NCBI RefSeq assembly: GCF_025399795.1
Contig: NZ_JAODTZ010000029.1
Coordinates: 62,001 to 126,000 of the forward strand
Direction: 5' to 3'
DNA length: 64,000 bases
From: Streptomyces rhizosphaerihabitans
GTDB taxonomy: Bacteria > Actinomycetota > Actinomycetes > Streptomycetales > Streptomycetaceae
The number at the start of each line of letters is the position of its first letter. The stretch's first letter is position 1. The translations under genes were made by a program, and so were the position numbers. Below the pieces are notes generated by a model, which was not told where the DNA came from, did no database searches, and was given only the letters and a program-made list of their open reading frames with translations. Of the stretch, positions 42,557 to 51,191 are shown piece by piece.

Positions 42557-44605
42557 CTAGGTTCCGGCCCGCTGCCGAGGCCGCCGGCCGAGCAGTTCCG
42601 CGAGCCCCCGCCGTGTCGCGGCGAGCACCACGCGGTCCTCGGACCGCAGGACGTAGGTGGAGGGCAGGTCCCACACCAGGCGGGGGCCGCGCGAGGCGGA
42701 CGCCGGTTCCGCCCGGCGTTCTCCAGGAGTCGCCGTGTCCAGCGCGAGCACCCGCCAGGCCCCGGCCCGGAACGCCTCCCCCACCGTGCGCCCCTCCAAC
42801 CGGGGATGCCCGCCCACGTCCACCGCGGCGAACAGCAGCACCCGCCGCTCGACGGGAATCGCCCCGAGGATCTGCCGCCCCAGCATCGCACCGGCGAACG
42901 CGGGCGCGGCCAGATGGGACACGCTGCGGCTCCGGGTGAGCGCGCCCGGATGCGCGGCCCGCAGGGTGCGGTACACGGCGGTCGCGAAGTCGTCGTCGTA
43001 CAGCCGCAGGACGACCCGCAGATCGGGCCGTAGGGTCCGCGCGTAGAGCACGGCCTCCAGGTTCATCGTGTCCGCGCTGGTCAACGCCAGCAGCGCGTGC
43101 GCCCGATGAATCTTGGCGGCCTCCAGCACACCTTCCTGCGTCACGTCCCCCAGCACCACGGGCACCCGCAGCCGTCGCGCCAGCGCCAGCCCGCGTGCCT
43201 CGGGATCGGCCTCGACGCACACCACGGGAATGCGCAGCTCCCGCAGCCGCGCCAGCACCCGCGTACCGATCTTGCCGACCCCGAGCAGCACCACGTGCCC
43301 CGACAGCCCACGCGGCGGCTTGCGCAGCGCGGTCCCGTTGCGGAAGGTGCCGAGCGCCTCCAGCACCGCGGCCAGCAGTACCGGCAGCAGGAGCAACCCG
43401 ACCATGCCGGAACAGAGTTGGAGGATCTGGCGTCCGAGCGGCTTGCCGATGGCAGGATCGTTGATGGCGAAGAGATCGAGCAGTGTCAGATACGTCGCCT
43501 GGAGCGCGGGCTCCCCGGTGACCAGCACCGACGCCACGGCGAGCCCGATCACACATCCGACGAGCCCCGCGAACGACCAGCGCAGCCGCCGGGACAGCAG
43601 GGAACCGAACCACGGGACGACGCCCCGCCCGGCACTCAGTTCGGGACCGGAGTACGAAACGTTCTCCAGCACGACGGTGCCGCGTCCGGTCGCGGCGGCC
43701 ACCGCCCTTTCGTCGGGCAGGAGTTGGGGCCCCTGCGCGCCGCTGCCTTCGGAACCATCGGCGCCGGCGGGGTCGTTGGTCGTGGCGGACAGCAACGCCA
43801 GCGTGCACAGCCCCGGATCGGCGACTTCACCCGGACCGGGCGGTGGCCGCTCCACCGCGCGCAGCATCAGCCCGTCGGTCTGGACGACCTTGCTGGTACC
43901 GGCCACGGCGGTCGCGGCCAGCGCGGGCGCGGCCGTGTCGGCGTCGGACAGCACGGTGGTGGAGGCGTCGTAGGCCTCGGCGCTCCTGCGCGTCGGCGAG
44001 GCGTTCGGCCCCGAGGAGCCTCCGGTGGCGTTCGAGGCGCCGGCCCCGGCCCCTGCATGGAGCGCGCTGTCGGCAGCGGCAGCGGCGAGTGCCGAGGCCT
44101 GGTCGAGGAGGGCCTCGATGTGCTGCCCGAGGCGCCGGTTGTAGAGCCGCAGAACCAGCCGGATCCGCGGGTTGAGCCGCCGGGCGGTGAGCGCGGCACG
44201 GATGTTGGTCTCGTCGTCGTCGTACACGAGCGCGAGCGCGGCGGCCCGCTCGACACCCGCGTAGGCGAGCGCACCCTCGGTGAGCTCGGCGGCCTCCACC
44301 ACCCGCTCGGAACCGGGAGTCTCATCGGTCCGGCCACCCCCGGATTCCCCGTCCCCGGCGCCGCCCCCGTTCCCGGAGGCCCGGTTCACCGCCGCGGACA
44401 CCCGGTCGAACAGGGCCGTGGCCCGCGTCCGCCCGACGACCGGCGGCCGCACACCGCCCTGCGCGGGCGGCACCACGAGGGTCACCCGCTCGCCGTACAC
44501 CCCGCGCAACTCGGCGGCCAGCCGATGGGCCAGGGCGTCGTCCCCGGCCACCACCATGTGCTCGGCGGCGTCACTCGAAGCACTCTGAGACGGAAGATTC
44601 CCCAC
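42557..44605 (-). CDS. Membrane protein with two TrkA/RCK NAD-binding domains, degenerate pore
   Basis: 682 residues from GTG 44605. An N-terminal TrkA-N-like domain (MVVAGDDALAHRLAAEL, then region to about 170) leads to a variable Ala/Gly stretch. Two or three membrane helices (about 345-425) follow, then a second Rossmann domain with HVVLLGVGKIGTRVLARL and a TrkA-C-like region. The arrangement resembles RCK-gated potassium channels, but the pore loop between helices reads LLDLFAINDPAIG in place of TVGYG, so classical K+ selectivity is unlikely. The overall plan recalls CASTOR/POLLUX-type proteins. Ion specificity is unknown. Confidence 0.83.
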   Translation of the reverse strand: MGNLPSQSASSDAAEHMVVAGDDALAHRLAAELRGVYGERVTLVVPPAQGGVRPPVVGRTRATALFDRVSAAVNRASGNGGGAGDGESGGGRTDETPGSERVVEAAELTEGALAYAGVERAAALALVYDDDETNIRAALTARRLNPRIRLVLRLYNRRLGQHIEALLDQASALAAAAADSALHAGAGAGASNATGGSSGPNASPTRRSAEAYDASTTVLSDADTAAPALAATAVAGTSKVVQTDGLMLRAVERPPPGPGEVADPGLCTLALLSATTNDPAGADGSEGSGAQGPQLLPDERAVAAATGRGTVVLENVSYSGPELSAGRGVVPWFGSLLSRRLRWSFAGLVGCVIGLAVASVLVTGEPALQATYLTLLDLFAINDPAIGKPLGRQILQLCSGMVGLLLLPVLLAAVLEALGTFRNGTALRKPPRGLSGHVVLLGVGKIGTRVLARLRELRIPVVCVEADPEARGLALARRLRVPVVLGDVTQEGVLEAAKIHRAHALLALTSADTMNLEAVLYARTLRPDLRVVLRLYDDDFATAVYRTLRAAHPGALTRSRSVSHLAAPAFAGAMLGRQILGAIPVERRVLLFAAVDVGGHPRLEGRTVGEAFRAGAWRVLALDTATPGERRAEPASASRGPRLVWDLPSTYVLRSEDRVVLAATRRGLAELLGRRPRQRAGT

Positions 44606-44876
44606 GAGGAAGAAGACTGCCGCACAGGTACGGGTGGTTCCAGTGGGGAACCCCGGGAACCGGGCCGGTGACCCCGCCTCTTCACCGAGGCCGCTCCGCC
44701 GACTCTTCCCTCACTTCGCGGGTGATCCCAGGTGCTCCTGATGTGTCGGAGGTTGCTGTTACCCTCAAGTTGCCTTGTACGGGGGGCAGTTGAGGCTGGG
44801 AATCCTGGAAGTGCCGCTGACGCGGGCCCGATCCGCCACCGCCGCCCCGCCACGCCCTTTCGCCTCGGAGGCCACG
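44606..44876. other. Divergent intergenic region
   Basis: 271 bases between the RCK protein gene and the secreted repeat protein. Moderately AT-rich around 44745-44775. No gene or striking repeat seen. Promoters for both genes are expected here. Confidence 0.5.
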
Positions 44877-47800
44877 TTGCCCCGTCGTACCACCGCCCGT
44901 GGTGTCGCCGCCGCGTTGGCGGTCCTCGCCGTGACCGCTGGTCCCGGCCCGCTCTCCGTCCCGGCGGGCGCGGACACCGGTGCCGGGAGCACCGCCTTCG
45001 CGGCGGAGAAGATCTTCCAGTCGGACCGCTACGTCCCCCGCCGTGACCCGATCTACTCCGCCGGCCCCAGCGGCTACCTGCATGCCCAGGAGGGGAGTTC
45101 CGGCTACCTGTGGACGTCGTACGCCACCGGTACGACCACCGGACTGGGCAACCTCGCCCGGCTCGAGATCCCCGCTTACCTCGGATCGTCGTCCGACGTC
45201 GTGACCGATGTCGTCTCGTACACCTCGGAGGTCGTCCTCAGGGACATGGCCGCCGGTACCGCCACGGACGTCCCCCTCACCCACGGCACGTACGAGGCAA
45301 CGTACGGCGCCCATGTGCTGACCCAGGCCCGCGACGCCGACGGCAACCGCACGCTGTGGCTGTACGGTGACGGCGCACCCGCCGAGGGCACCCTCGTCGA
45401 CGGATGGCCGGCCGGAATCACCGCCAACTTCACCGTCCTGGGCGGCGACAGAGGCACCGCCGTCATCAGCTACGCGCTGGGAGCCACGCGGCACCTGGCA
45501 CTGGTGGACCTGTCCGCCGCGAAGGTCACCGGCGACGTGACGGTGTCCACCACTCCGACGGCCGTCGCACTCAGCGGCGACCGGCTGGTCTGGTACGCGT
45601 ACGGCAGCACGGCGCACGTCCTGGACCGCGCCGACCTGTCCGCCCCCGAAACGACGGTGACGCTGCCCGGCACCGAGGGCACCCCGCACCTCGGGATCGT
45701 CGGCCGATGGCTCGTGGTCGCGCGTTCCGTACCGTCGAACCCCAACAACTCGGTCGACGAGTCCGGCGAGCCTCTGACGGCTGTCCCTCTCGCGGGTGGT
45801 GCCGCGCTCACCCTGCTCCGGCACGCGAGCACCTCGGTCACCGCCACACCGGACGGCGGCCTGCTGACCGTGGGCGGCGCCGACTCCGCGCACTGGGCGG
45901 TGCGCAAGCTCACCGACACGGGCGCGGACACGCCGACGCCGACCGAGGTGGCCGCCGTCCCGCCGGCGGCCGCCAGGATCGAGCGGCTGTCGCTGCAGAA
46001 CGGCACCCTGGCCACCCAGGAGGCCGACAGCAGCTTCATGGGCAGCCTCTACACCCGGCGGATCTCCGCCGACGGGACGCCGGGCGCACGGACCTGGCAG
46101 AGCTGGGACGGAGTGCCGGTGGGCCCGTACGCCACCGGAGACGGCCGCGCGGTGACGTTCACCGCGGACTCCGACCCTGTCGGGTCGTACGTCCAGTCCA
46201 TCGACAAGGCCGACGAGGCCGGCTTCTTCTATCTGCCCTCGGCCTCCGGGACCGTTCTGGACGTCACCGGCCGGTACGCGATCGTCAACGGCTCCTCCCC
46301 CGCCAAGCAGTACGTCGGCGACCTCGGCGTCCACTCCGACCTGCGGCCCGTCGTCACCCGCTCCGTCACGGCCGCCTCCGTCTGGGGGACCAGGCTCTGG
46401 ACCCCGGGCTCCACCACGGGCGTCGTCACCGCCCAGGACCTGAAGACCCACAGGACCACGGACACCGTGAGCACCGGCGCCCCCTGCGTCCCCAAGGAGC
46501 TGCAGGCCGTCGGCCGCTGGATCTACTGGTCGTGCGGCACCACCGCGGCGGCCGGCGTCTGGGACCGTACGGCGAAGAAGAACATCCCGGTCCCGTCCGG
46601 CGAGGCGCTGCTCGGCGACGGCTACCTGGTCCGGCACGACACCTCGGCCGGAACGCTCCTCCTCACCTCCTTCGCCGACGGCACCGCGACCACCCGTACG
46701 ATCGGCACCCTCGCGGCGGGCGCCTCCGTACTGCGCGGGGCGACCTGGACCGTGGACAAGTTCGGCGGGCCCGTGGCCTATGTCGACGCGGACCGGCGGA
46801 TCCATCTGGTGCCCACCGGCGTCACCACCCAGGCGCTCGGTGTCGTCGAGTCCGAGGCGACCGACAACACAGGGGAGAGCGGCACGGTCAGCAGCCCCTG
46901 GTGGCAGTGGCGCGGACTGCTTTCCAAGCCCGCCGCCTCCTGGACGGCCACGTTCACCAGCAGGGCCACCGGTGCCGTGGTCCGTACGCTCACCGGCGGA
47001 GAGGTGGACGGCACCCTGACCGCGAGGTGGAACATACGGGACACCGCGGGCGCGCTCGTTCCCAACGGCACGTACACCTTCAAGCTGACGGCCCGGCCCG
47101 CGGACGGTTCCGGAGCGGCGGCGACGGTGTCGCAGACGGTGAAGGTGTCCGACGGGGCCGCCGTACGCCACGACTTCACCAGCGGTGACACATGGGCGCC
47201 CGACGGGATCGGCGACGCCCTGACCCTCACGTCCTCCGGTGTCGTCGGCTACCGGCCCGGCAACGGGGCGGGCGCCTTCAGCGGGGGAATGTCGGCCTCG
47301 GGCTGGCCCTCCTCCGTGACGCTGGTCCCGTTCGGCGACGTCAACGGCGACCGCCGCGACGACATCCTCGTCCGGTTCGGCAGCGGCGAACTGCGGGTGT
47401 ACCGGACCATGCGCGGGCAGGCCTTCGTGACCAGCACCCCGCACACCTCGCTTGGCACCGGCTGGAACCAGTACAACGCGCTGACCTCGCCGGGGGACAT
47501 CACGGGCGACGGCCGTCCGGACCTGATCGCGCGCAAGGCGTCGACGGGAGAGCTGTTCCTGTACAAGGGCACGAGCACGGGGACTCTGTCGGCGCGGGTG
47601 CGGATCGCGGCGGACTGGTCCGGCTACAAGAAGATCGTGGGCGTCGGCGACTTCAACGGCGACGGCCGAGGTGACCTCCTGGCCCAGGACAGGTCCAACA
47701 CCCTGTGGCGGTACGACGGCAACGGCTCCGGCGGCTTCAAGCCCAGGGTGAAGGTCGCGACGAACTGGGGCTCGTCGTACAACGTCGTCGTCGGTGTCGG

Positions 47801-47945
47801 TGACATCACCGGCGACGGCAAGGCGGACATCGTCTCCCGCGACACCTCCGGCAACGTGTGGCGCAACACGGGCAACGGAGCAGGGTCGTTGGGGGCCCGC
47901 ACGAAGATCGCCACGGGGTGGCAGGCATACAAGGGCGTGTTCTGA
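44877..47945 (+). CDS. Large secreted FG-GAP/VCBS-repeat protein
   Basis: 1022 residues from TTG 44877, with GGAGG six bases upstream. A signal peptide (TTARGVAAALAVLAVTAGPGPLSVPAGA) is followed by a propeller-like N-terminal part (about 40-640) and an FlgD-like Ig module (about 690-750; GTLTARWNIRDTAGALVPNGTYTFKL). Four C-terminal FG-GAP/VCBS repeats with calcium-loop Asp motifs follow (GDVNGDRRDDILVRF, GDITGDGRPDLIARK, GDFNGDGRGDLLAQD, GDITGDGKADIVSRD). No catalytic motif is seen. The protein is probably a surface or secreted binding protein. The first part of the frame before 44877 is not used. Confidence 0.88.
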   Translation: MPRRTTARGVAAALAVLAVTAGPGPLSVPAGADTGAGSTAFAAEKIFQSDRYVPRRDPIYSAGPSGYLHAQEGSSGYLWTSYATGTTTGLGNLARLEIPAYLGSSSDVVTDVVSYTSEVVLRDMAAGTATDVPLTHGTYEATYGAHVLTQARDADGNRTLWLYGDGAPAEGTLVDGWPAGITANFTVLGGDRGTAVISYALGATRHLALVDLSAAKVTGDVTVSTTPTAVALSGDRLVWYAYGSTAHVLDRADLSAPETTVTLPGTEGTPHLGIVGRWLVVARSVPSNPNNSVDESGEPLTAVPLAGGAALTLLRHASTSVTATPDGGLLTVGGADSAHWAVRKLTDTGADTPTPTEVAAVPPAAARIERLSLQNGTLATQEADSSFMGSLYTRRISADGTPGARTWQSWDGVPVGPYATGDGRAVTFTADSDPVGSYVQSIDKADEAGFFYLPSASGTVLDVTGRYAIVNGSSPAKQYVGDLGVHSDLRPVVTRSVTAASVWGTRLWTPGSTTGVVTAQDLKTHRTTDTVSTGAPCVPKELQAVGRWIYWSCGTTAAAGVWDRTAKKNIPVPSGEALLGDGYLVRHDTSAGTLLLTSFADGTATTRTIGTLAAGASVLRGATWTVDKFGGPVAYVDADRRIHLVPTGVTTQALGVVESEATDNTGESGTVSSPWWQWRGLLSKPAASWTATFTSRATGAVVRTLTGGEVDGTLTARWNIRDTAGALVPNGTYTFKLTARPADGSGAAATVSQTVKVSDGAAVRHDFTSGDTWAPDGIGDALTLTSSGVVGYRPGNGAGAFSGGMSASGWPSSVTLVPFGDVNGDRRDDILVRFGSGELRVYRTMRGQAFVTSTPHTSLGTGWNQYNALTSPGDITGDGRPDLIARKASTGELFLYKGTSTGTLSARVRIAADWSGYKKIVGVGDFNGDGRGDLLAQDRSNTLWRYDGNGSGGFKPRVKVATNWGSSYNVVVGVGDITGDGKADIVSRDTSGNVWRNTGNGAGSLGARTKIATGWQAYKGVF

Positions 47946-48011
47946 CGCCCTGGTCAGCGACCGCGCCCGGGTGACCACGTCCGGCCCGACGGCCGGCAGC
48001 ACCACGCCGAC

Positions 48012-48041
48012 GACGCCCCGCCTTTTCCCGGGCGGGGCGTC
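48012..48041 (+). terminator. Hairpin terminator after the repeat protein
   Basis: An 11-bp stem (48012-48022 with 48031-48041) around TTTTCCCG, about 65 bases after the stop codon. Confidence 0.65.
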
Positions 48042-48128
48042 CCGTGCCGTACCCCCGTCAACGGCCACCGGCCCGGCAGGCCACGGCCCGCACGCCCGCC
48101 GTACGCTGCCGAGATACACGCAGACAGC

Positions 48129-48409
48129 CCCCGGGGCGCCCGGGCTCTCCTGATCAACGGCACTGTCGGCGTGGGCAAGACACCCGTTGCCGAGGCGGTG
48201 GGCGGCCTTCTCGCCGACGCCCGGGTCCCTCACGCCGTGCTCGACCTCGACCGGCTGAGCAACTCCCGGCCCGCGCCTCCCGGCGACCGCTTCAACTTCG
48301 GCGTGCTGCTGCGGAACCTGCGGAGCATCGTCGGCACTACCTCGATGCCCGAGCCACGCGCCTCGTGCGGACGTACCCGATCCGAGCCGCTGTTCTCGCG
48401 GACTCGTGA
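48129..48409 (+). pseudogene. Frameshifted P-loop NTPase/kinase fragment
   Basis: In one frame the DNA encodes ALLINGTVGVGKTPVAEAVGGLL and then VPHAVLDLDRLSN, a typical P-loop start of a small nucleotide or gluconate-type kinase, up to LRNLRSIV near 48333. After that the sensible continuation HYLDARATRLV is in another frame and stops at 48407-48409. No full C-terminal half follows. A single-base frameshift plus loss of the 3' half is the simplest reading, so this is a remnant. Confidence 0.7.
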
Positions 48410-48706
48410 GGGGTGGGCCGTTGCCGTCCAAAGGGTGAGCTCCGCGACGCGGGCCGCCGTGAGACGGGGTGATGGCTGTTGAGCTCGGGCGCGCCGAGGG
48501 TGGAGGTGTTCCGGCGGTCGCCGGCGTGGATGTACGTGGCGCCGGTAATCGTGATGATGCCGTTGGTTTGACTGCCGTATGTGTGCCGTCTGCGACGGGA
48601 TGCCGCTTTTGAGACCAGAGTTATCGGATTCTGGACAGAATCGATGGCCGCCCTTTACAGATGTAGTCGGCACCAATCAAAAATGATCGGGAGCTTGAGG
48701 TGCGGT
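48410..48706. other. Decayed, relatively AT-rich junction region
   Basis: 297 bases without an intact gene. The minus strand at about 48480-48580 still reads GIITITGATYIHAGD in one frame, which looks like eroded coding sequence. Bases 48590-48700 are AT-rich for this genome. It marks the left edge of the contractile injection cluster and may be an old insertion boundary. Confidence 0.5.
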
Positions 48707-50050
48707 TCACTCGGTGCGGCTGACCACACCGCTCACGTTCAGGACCTCGTGACATCCCTGCGCCTGGCGGCCGGTGGCCGGAGTGCCCGGCTTCGTGCAG
48801 GTCACTTCGATGGTCACGGTGTTGTTCGCGGGGATCTTGATGGGGGTGACCCAGTGGTAGTCCTGGTTGCGGAAGGTTTCCAGGGCGATCGTGGTGATCT
48901 TGCGGTTGCCGAAGGTGATCGTCATCACCCCTTCATCGCCCTGGAAGTTGGCGACGACGATGTCCGTCACACCGAAGACGCTCTTCTCGGGCACCTTGTA
49001 GGTGCCGGCCTCGGTCGCCCCGCCGGAGGTCTTCAAGTCGATGGTCGCCGAGCTCTGCTGACCGCCGCCGACCGCGGTGCCGTCCCCGGTCGAGGTGCCG
49101 TCGCCGCCCGCTCCGGAACCGTTGCCGGTGCCCTTGCCCTGACCGTCGGGCGAGGCGCTGGCGCCGCCGGAACCGCTGCCAGGGGTCTGCCCGTTGCCGC
49201 CCTGCTCTCCTGCGGGCGTGGGGCGCGGCTGGACCACCTCGTTGGCCGCCTCCTTCGCGGCGCTGCGCACCGCCGGGCGGACCAGCGTGAACCAGGCGAG
49301 CAGCAGCGCGAGCAGCGCCGCGAGCACGGCGAGCAGCCACTTCGGGAAGATGGGGATCTGGACGAACTCCGCGTCCAGCGGCGGCGGGTCGGCGATCTCG
49401 TCCGGCTGGGTCCCGTCCCGGTCACCGGTCTCGGCGGTGGCCAGGGTGAACGGCCACACCGCCGGGGAGCCGAACCACACGGGCTTGCCCGTACGGACCC
49501 GCAGCCCGACCTCGACCGACTCGCCGGGCTCCAGCTTCGGCTCGGCCGGGTTGAAGGCGAACGCCAGCTCCTCGCCCGCCTGGCCGGGGGTGAAGCCCAC
49601 CTGCACCGGGGTGTTGCCCTGGTTGCGTACCGCGAGCCGGTAGCGGCCGCGCAGCCAGCCGCGCCGGCGGCGCGGGGCCAGCTCGGTCCGCAGCTCGTGG
49701 AACTCCTCGATGCGCACGGTGGTTTCGGGGACCGTCACCGCGTCGGGGTGCTCGGCCGGCAGAACCCGTACGCCCAGAGGCAGCTCACCGGCGCGTATCT
49801 CCGGCGAGCGCGGTGGCTCCAGACGGATCGTCACCGTCTCGGAGGTGCCGGGGTAGAGGGAGACCCTAGGGGGTTCCACGGTGGCCCAGGAGGCGCAGTC
49901 CCCGACGACCTCCAGGCTGTACGCCTCGACGATGTCGCTGTCGTTGCGGACGGTCAGGCTGGTCGTGGCGGTGCTGCCGGGCGCCACCGTCACGGCCGGG
50001 ATGTCGAGGCTGGGCGCACCGGGGCCGGAAGAGGCTGCAGAAGGCGTCAC
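48707..50050 (-). CDS. CARDB-like membrane protein of the injection-system locus
   Basis: 447 residues from GTG 50050. GTG 50083 is possible. Two Ig-like/CARDB repeats (LDIPAVTVAPGSTATTSLTVRNDSD; RLAVRNQGNTPVQVGFTP, about 10-215) precede one membrane helix (WLLAVLAALLALLLAWFTLV, about 237-257). A Gly/Ser-rich linker and a C-terminal beta domain (about 340-447) with two Cys follow. There is no signal peptide, so orientation is unclear. TACCGT six bases before GTG 50050 suggests a leaderless transcript. Homologues with this layout accompany Streptomyces contractile injection clusters. The biochemical role is unknown. Confidence 0.78.
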   Translation of the reverse strand: MTPSAASSGPGAPSLDIPAVTVAPGSTATTSLTVRNDSDIVEAYSLEVVGDCASWATVEPPRVSLYPGTSETVTIRLEPPRSPEIRAGELPLGVRVLPAEHPDAVTVPETTVRIEEFHELRTELAPRRRRGWLRGRYRLAVRNQGNTPVQVGFTPGQAGEELAFAFNPAEPKLEPGESVEVGLRVRTGKPVWFGSPAVWPFTLATAETGDRDGTQPDEIADPPPLDAEFVQIPIFPKWLLAVLAALLALLLAWFTLVRPAVRSAAKEAANEVVQPRPTPAGEQGGNGQTPGSGSGGASASPDGQGKGTGNGSGAGGDGTSTGDGTAVGGGQQSSATIDLKTSGGATEAGTYKVPEKSVFGVTDIVVANFQGDEGVMTITFGNRKITTIALETFRNQDYHWVTPIKIPANNTVTIEVTCTKPGTPATGRQAQGCHEVLNVSGVVSRTE

Positions 50051-50062
50051 GCGACCACGGTA
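50048..50062 (-). promoter_or_regulatory. Leaderless-type promoter of the CARDB-like gene
   Basis: On the minus strand TACCGT (50062-50057), six bases, then GTG 50050. No Shine-Dalgarno sequence is present. Confidence 0.4.
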
Positions 50063-50279
50063 GGAGCGGGCCCGGGCCGCCACGAGGGGTACGAGGGCAA
50101 CACGCGGGCAGTCGTGATGCCTTTGAAGCCCAAGTCAACTCCTTTACGTTTGTAAGCCGTTGATGTGGCCCGCCGTCGTGCCCACTCCGCTTTCCGGCCT
50201 TTCCGGCCTTTCCGGCGATCGCCCCGCCCGCCGCGTCCACGCTCCCCCACGCACTCATGAATCAGGTGGTAATACGGCC

Positions 50280-50999
50280 ATGTTCCTTTCGGACGAGCAC
50301 AATCCGGCCTCATCGGCCCTCACGGCACCTGTGGTCGCCCCGGCCCGGGCCACGCACCAGTCCTCCCACTCCGATCGTCCGGTCCGGGTGACCCTGGCCG
50401 TCTACGCCGCCGATCCGGTCCTGCGCGTCGGCGTCGTCCAGCAGTTGCGTCAGCGCCCCGAGATCGACCTGCTCGACGACGCCGACGTGGAGCAGGCCCA
50501 GGCGTCGCTGGTGGTCGTGGACCACGTCGACGACGATGTGGCCGCCCTGCTGCAGCGGCTGCGGCACACCGGCAGCCCTACGGGCCTCGTGGTCGGCACC
50601 CTCGGGTCCGGCGCACTGCAACGCGTCATCGAGTGCGGCGTGTCGGCGGTGCTGCGGCGCGCCGAGGCCGACCAGGAGCGGCTCCTCCACCTGGTCCTGG
50701 CGATCGCCAACGGCGAGGGCGTGCTGCCCGGCGACCTGCTCGGCAAACTGCTCAGCCACGTGGGCAGCCTCCAGCGCTCGGCGCTCGACCCACGGGGCCT
50801 GTCCCTGTCCACGCTGACCACCCGCGAGGCGGACATGCTGCGCCTGGTGTCGGAGGGCCTGGACACCGCGGAGATCGCCCGCAAGACCGCGTACTCCGAA
50901 CGGACCGTCAAGAACGTCCTGCACGAGATCACCACCCGGCTGCAACTGCGCAACCGGGCCCATGCGGTCGGCTACGCACTGCGCAACGGGCTGATCTGA
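50280..50999 (+). CDS. LuxR/NarL-type regulator of the injection-system locus
   Basis: 239 residues from ATG 50280, with AGGTGG about ten bases upstream. The N-terminal receiver-like domain (about 35-150) lacks the usual acidic pair (AADP in place of DD) although an Asp remains in VVVDHVD, so normal phosphorylation is doubtful. The C-terminal HTH (about 175-235) reads LTTREADMLRLVSEGLDTAEIARKTAYSERTVKNVLHEI. It is divergent from the CARDB-like gene and upstream of the TolB-DUF4255-ATPase operon, which it most likely controls. Confidence 0.88.
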   Translation: MFLSDEHNPASSALTAPVVAPARATHQSSHSDRPVRVTLAVYAADPVLRVGVVQQLRQRPEIDLLDDADVEQAQASLVVVDHVDDDVAALLQRLRHTGSPTGLVVGTLGSGALQRVIECGVSAVLRRAEADQERLLHLVLAIANGEGVLPGDLLGKLLSHVGSLQRSALDPRGLSLSTLTTREADMLRLVSEGLDTAEIARKTAYSERTVKNVLHEITTRLQLRNRAHAVGYALRNGLI

Positions 51000-51191
51000 C
51001 AACGGCCCGCGACGCGCCGGTCCGACGACGCCCGGGCACCCCGGCGCTGCCTGAGGGCTCACCGCACTGCCCGAAAGCACACCCCGCGCTTCCCCCGGGT
51101 ACGGCCCCGCCGCCCTGCCGCGCCGCGTGCGGCCGTCGCACAGTGGCAGGGGTACGTCCAGATGCTGCACCAGACTGCGAGGTGGACCGTG

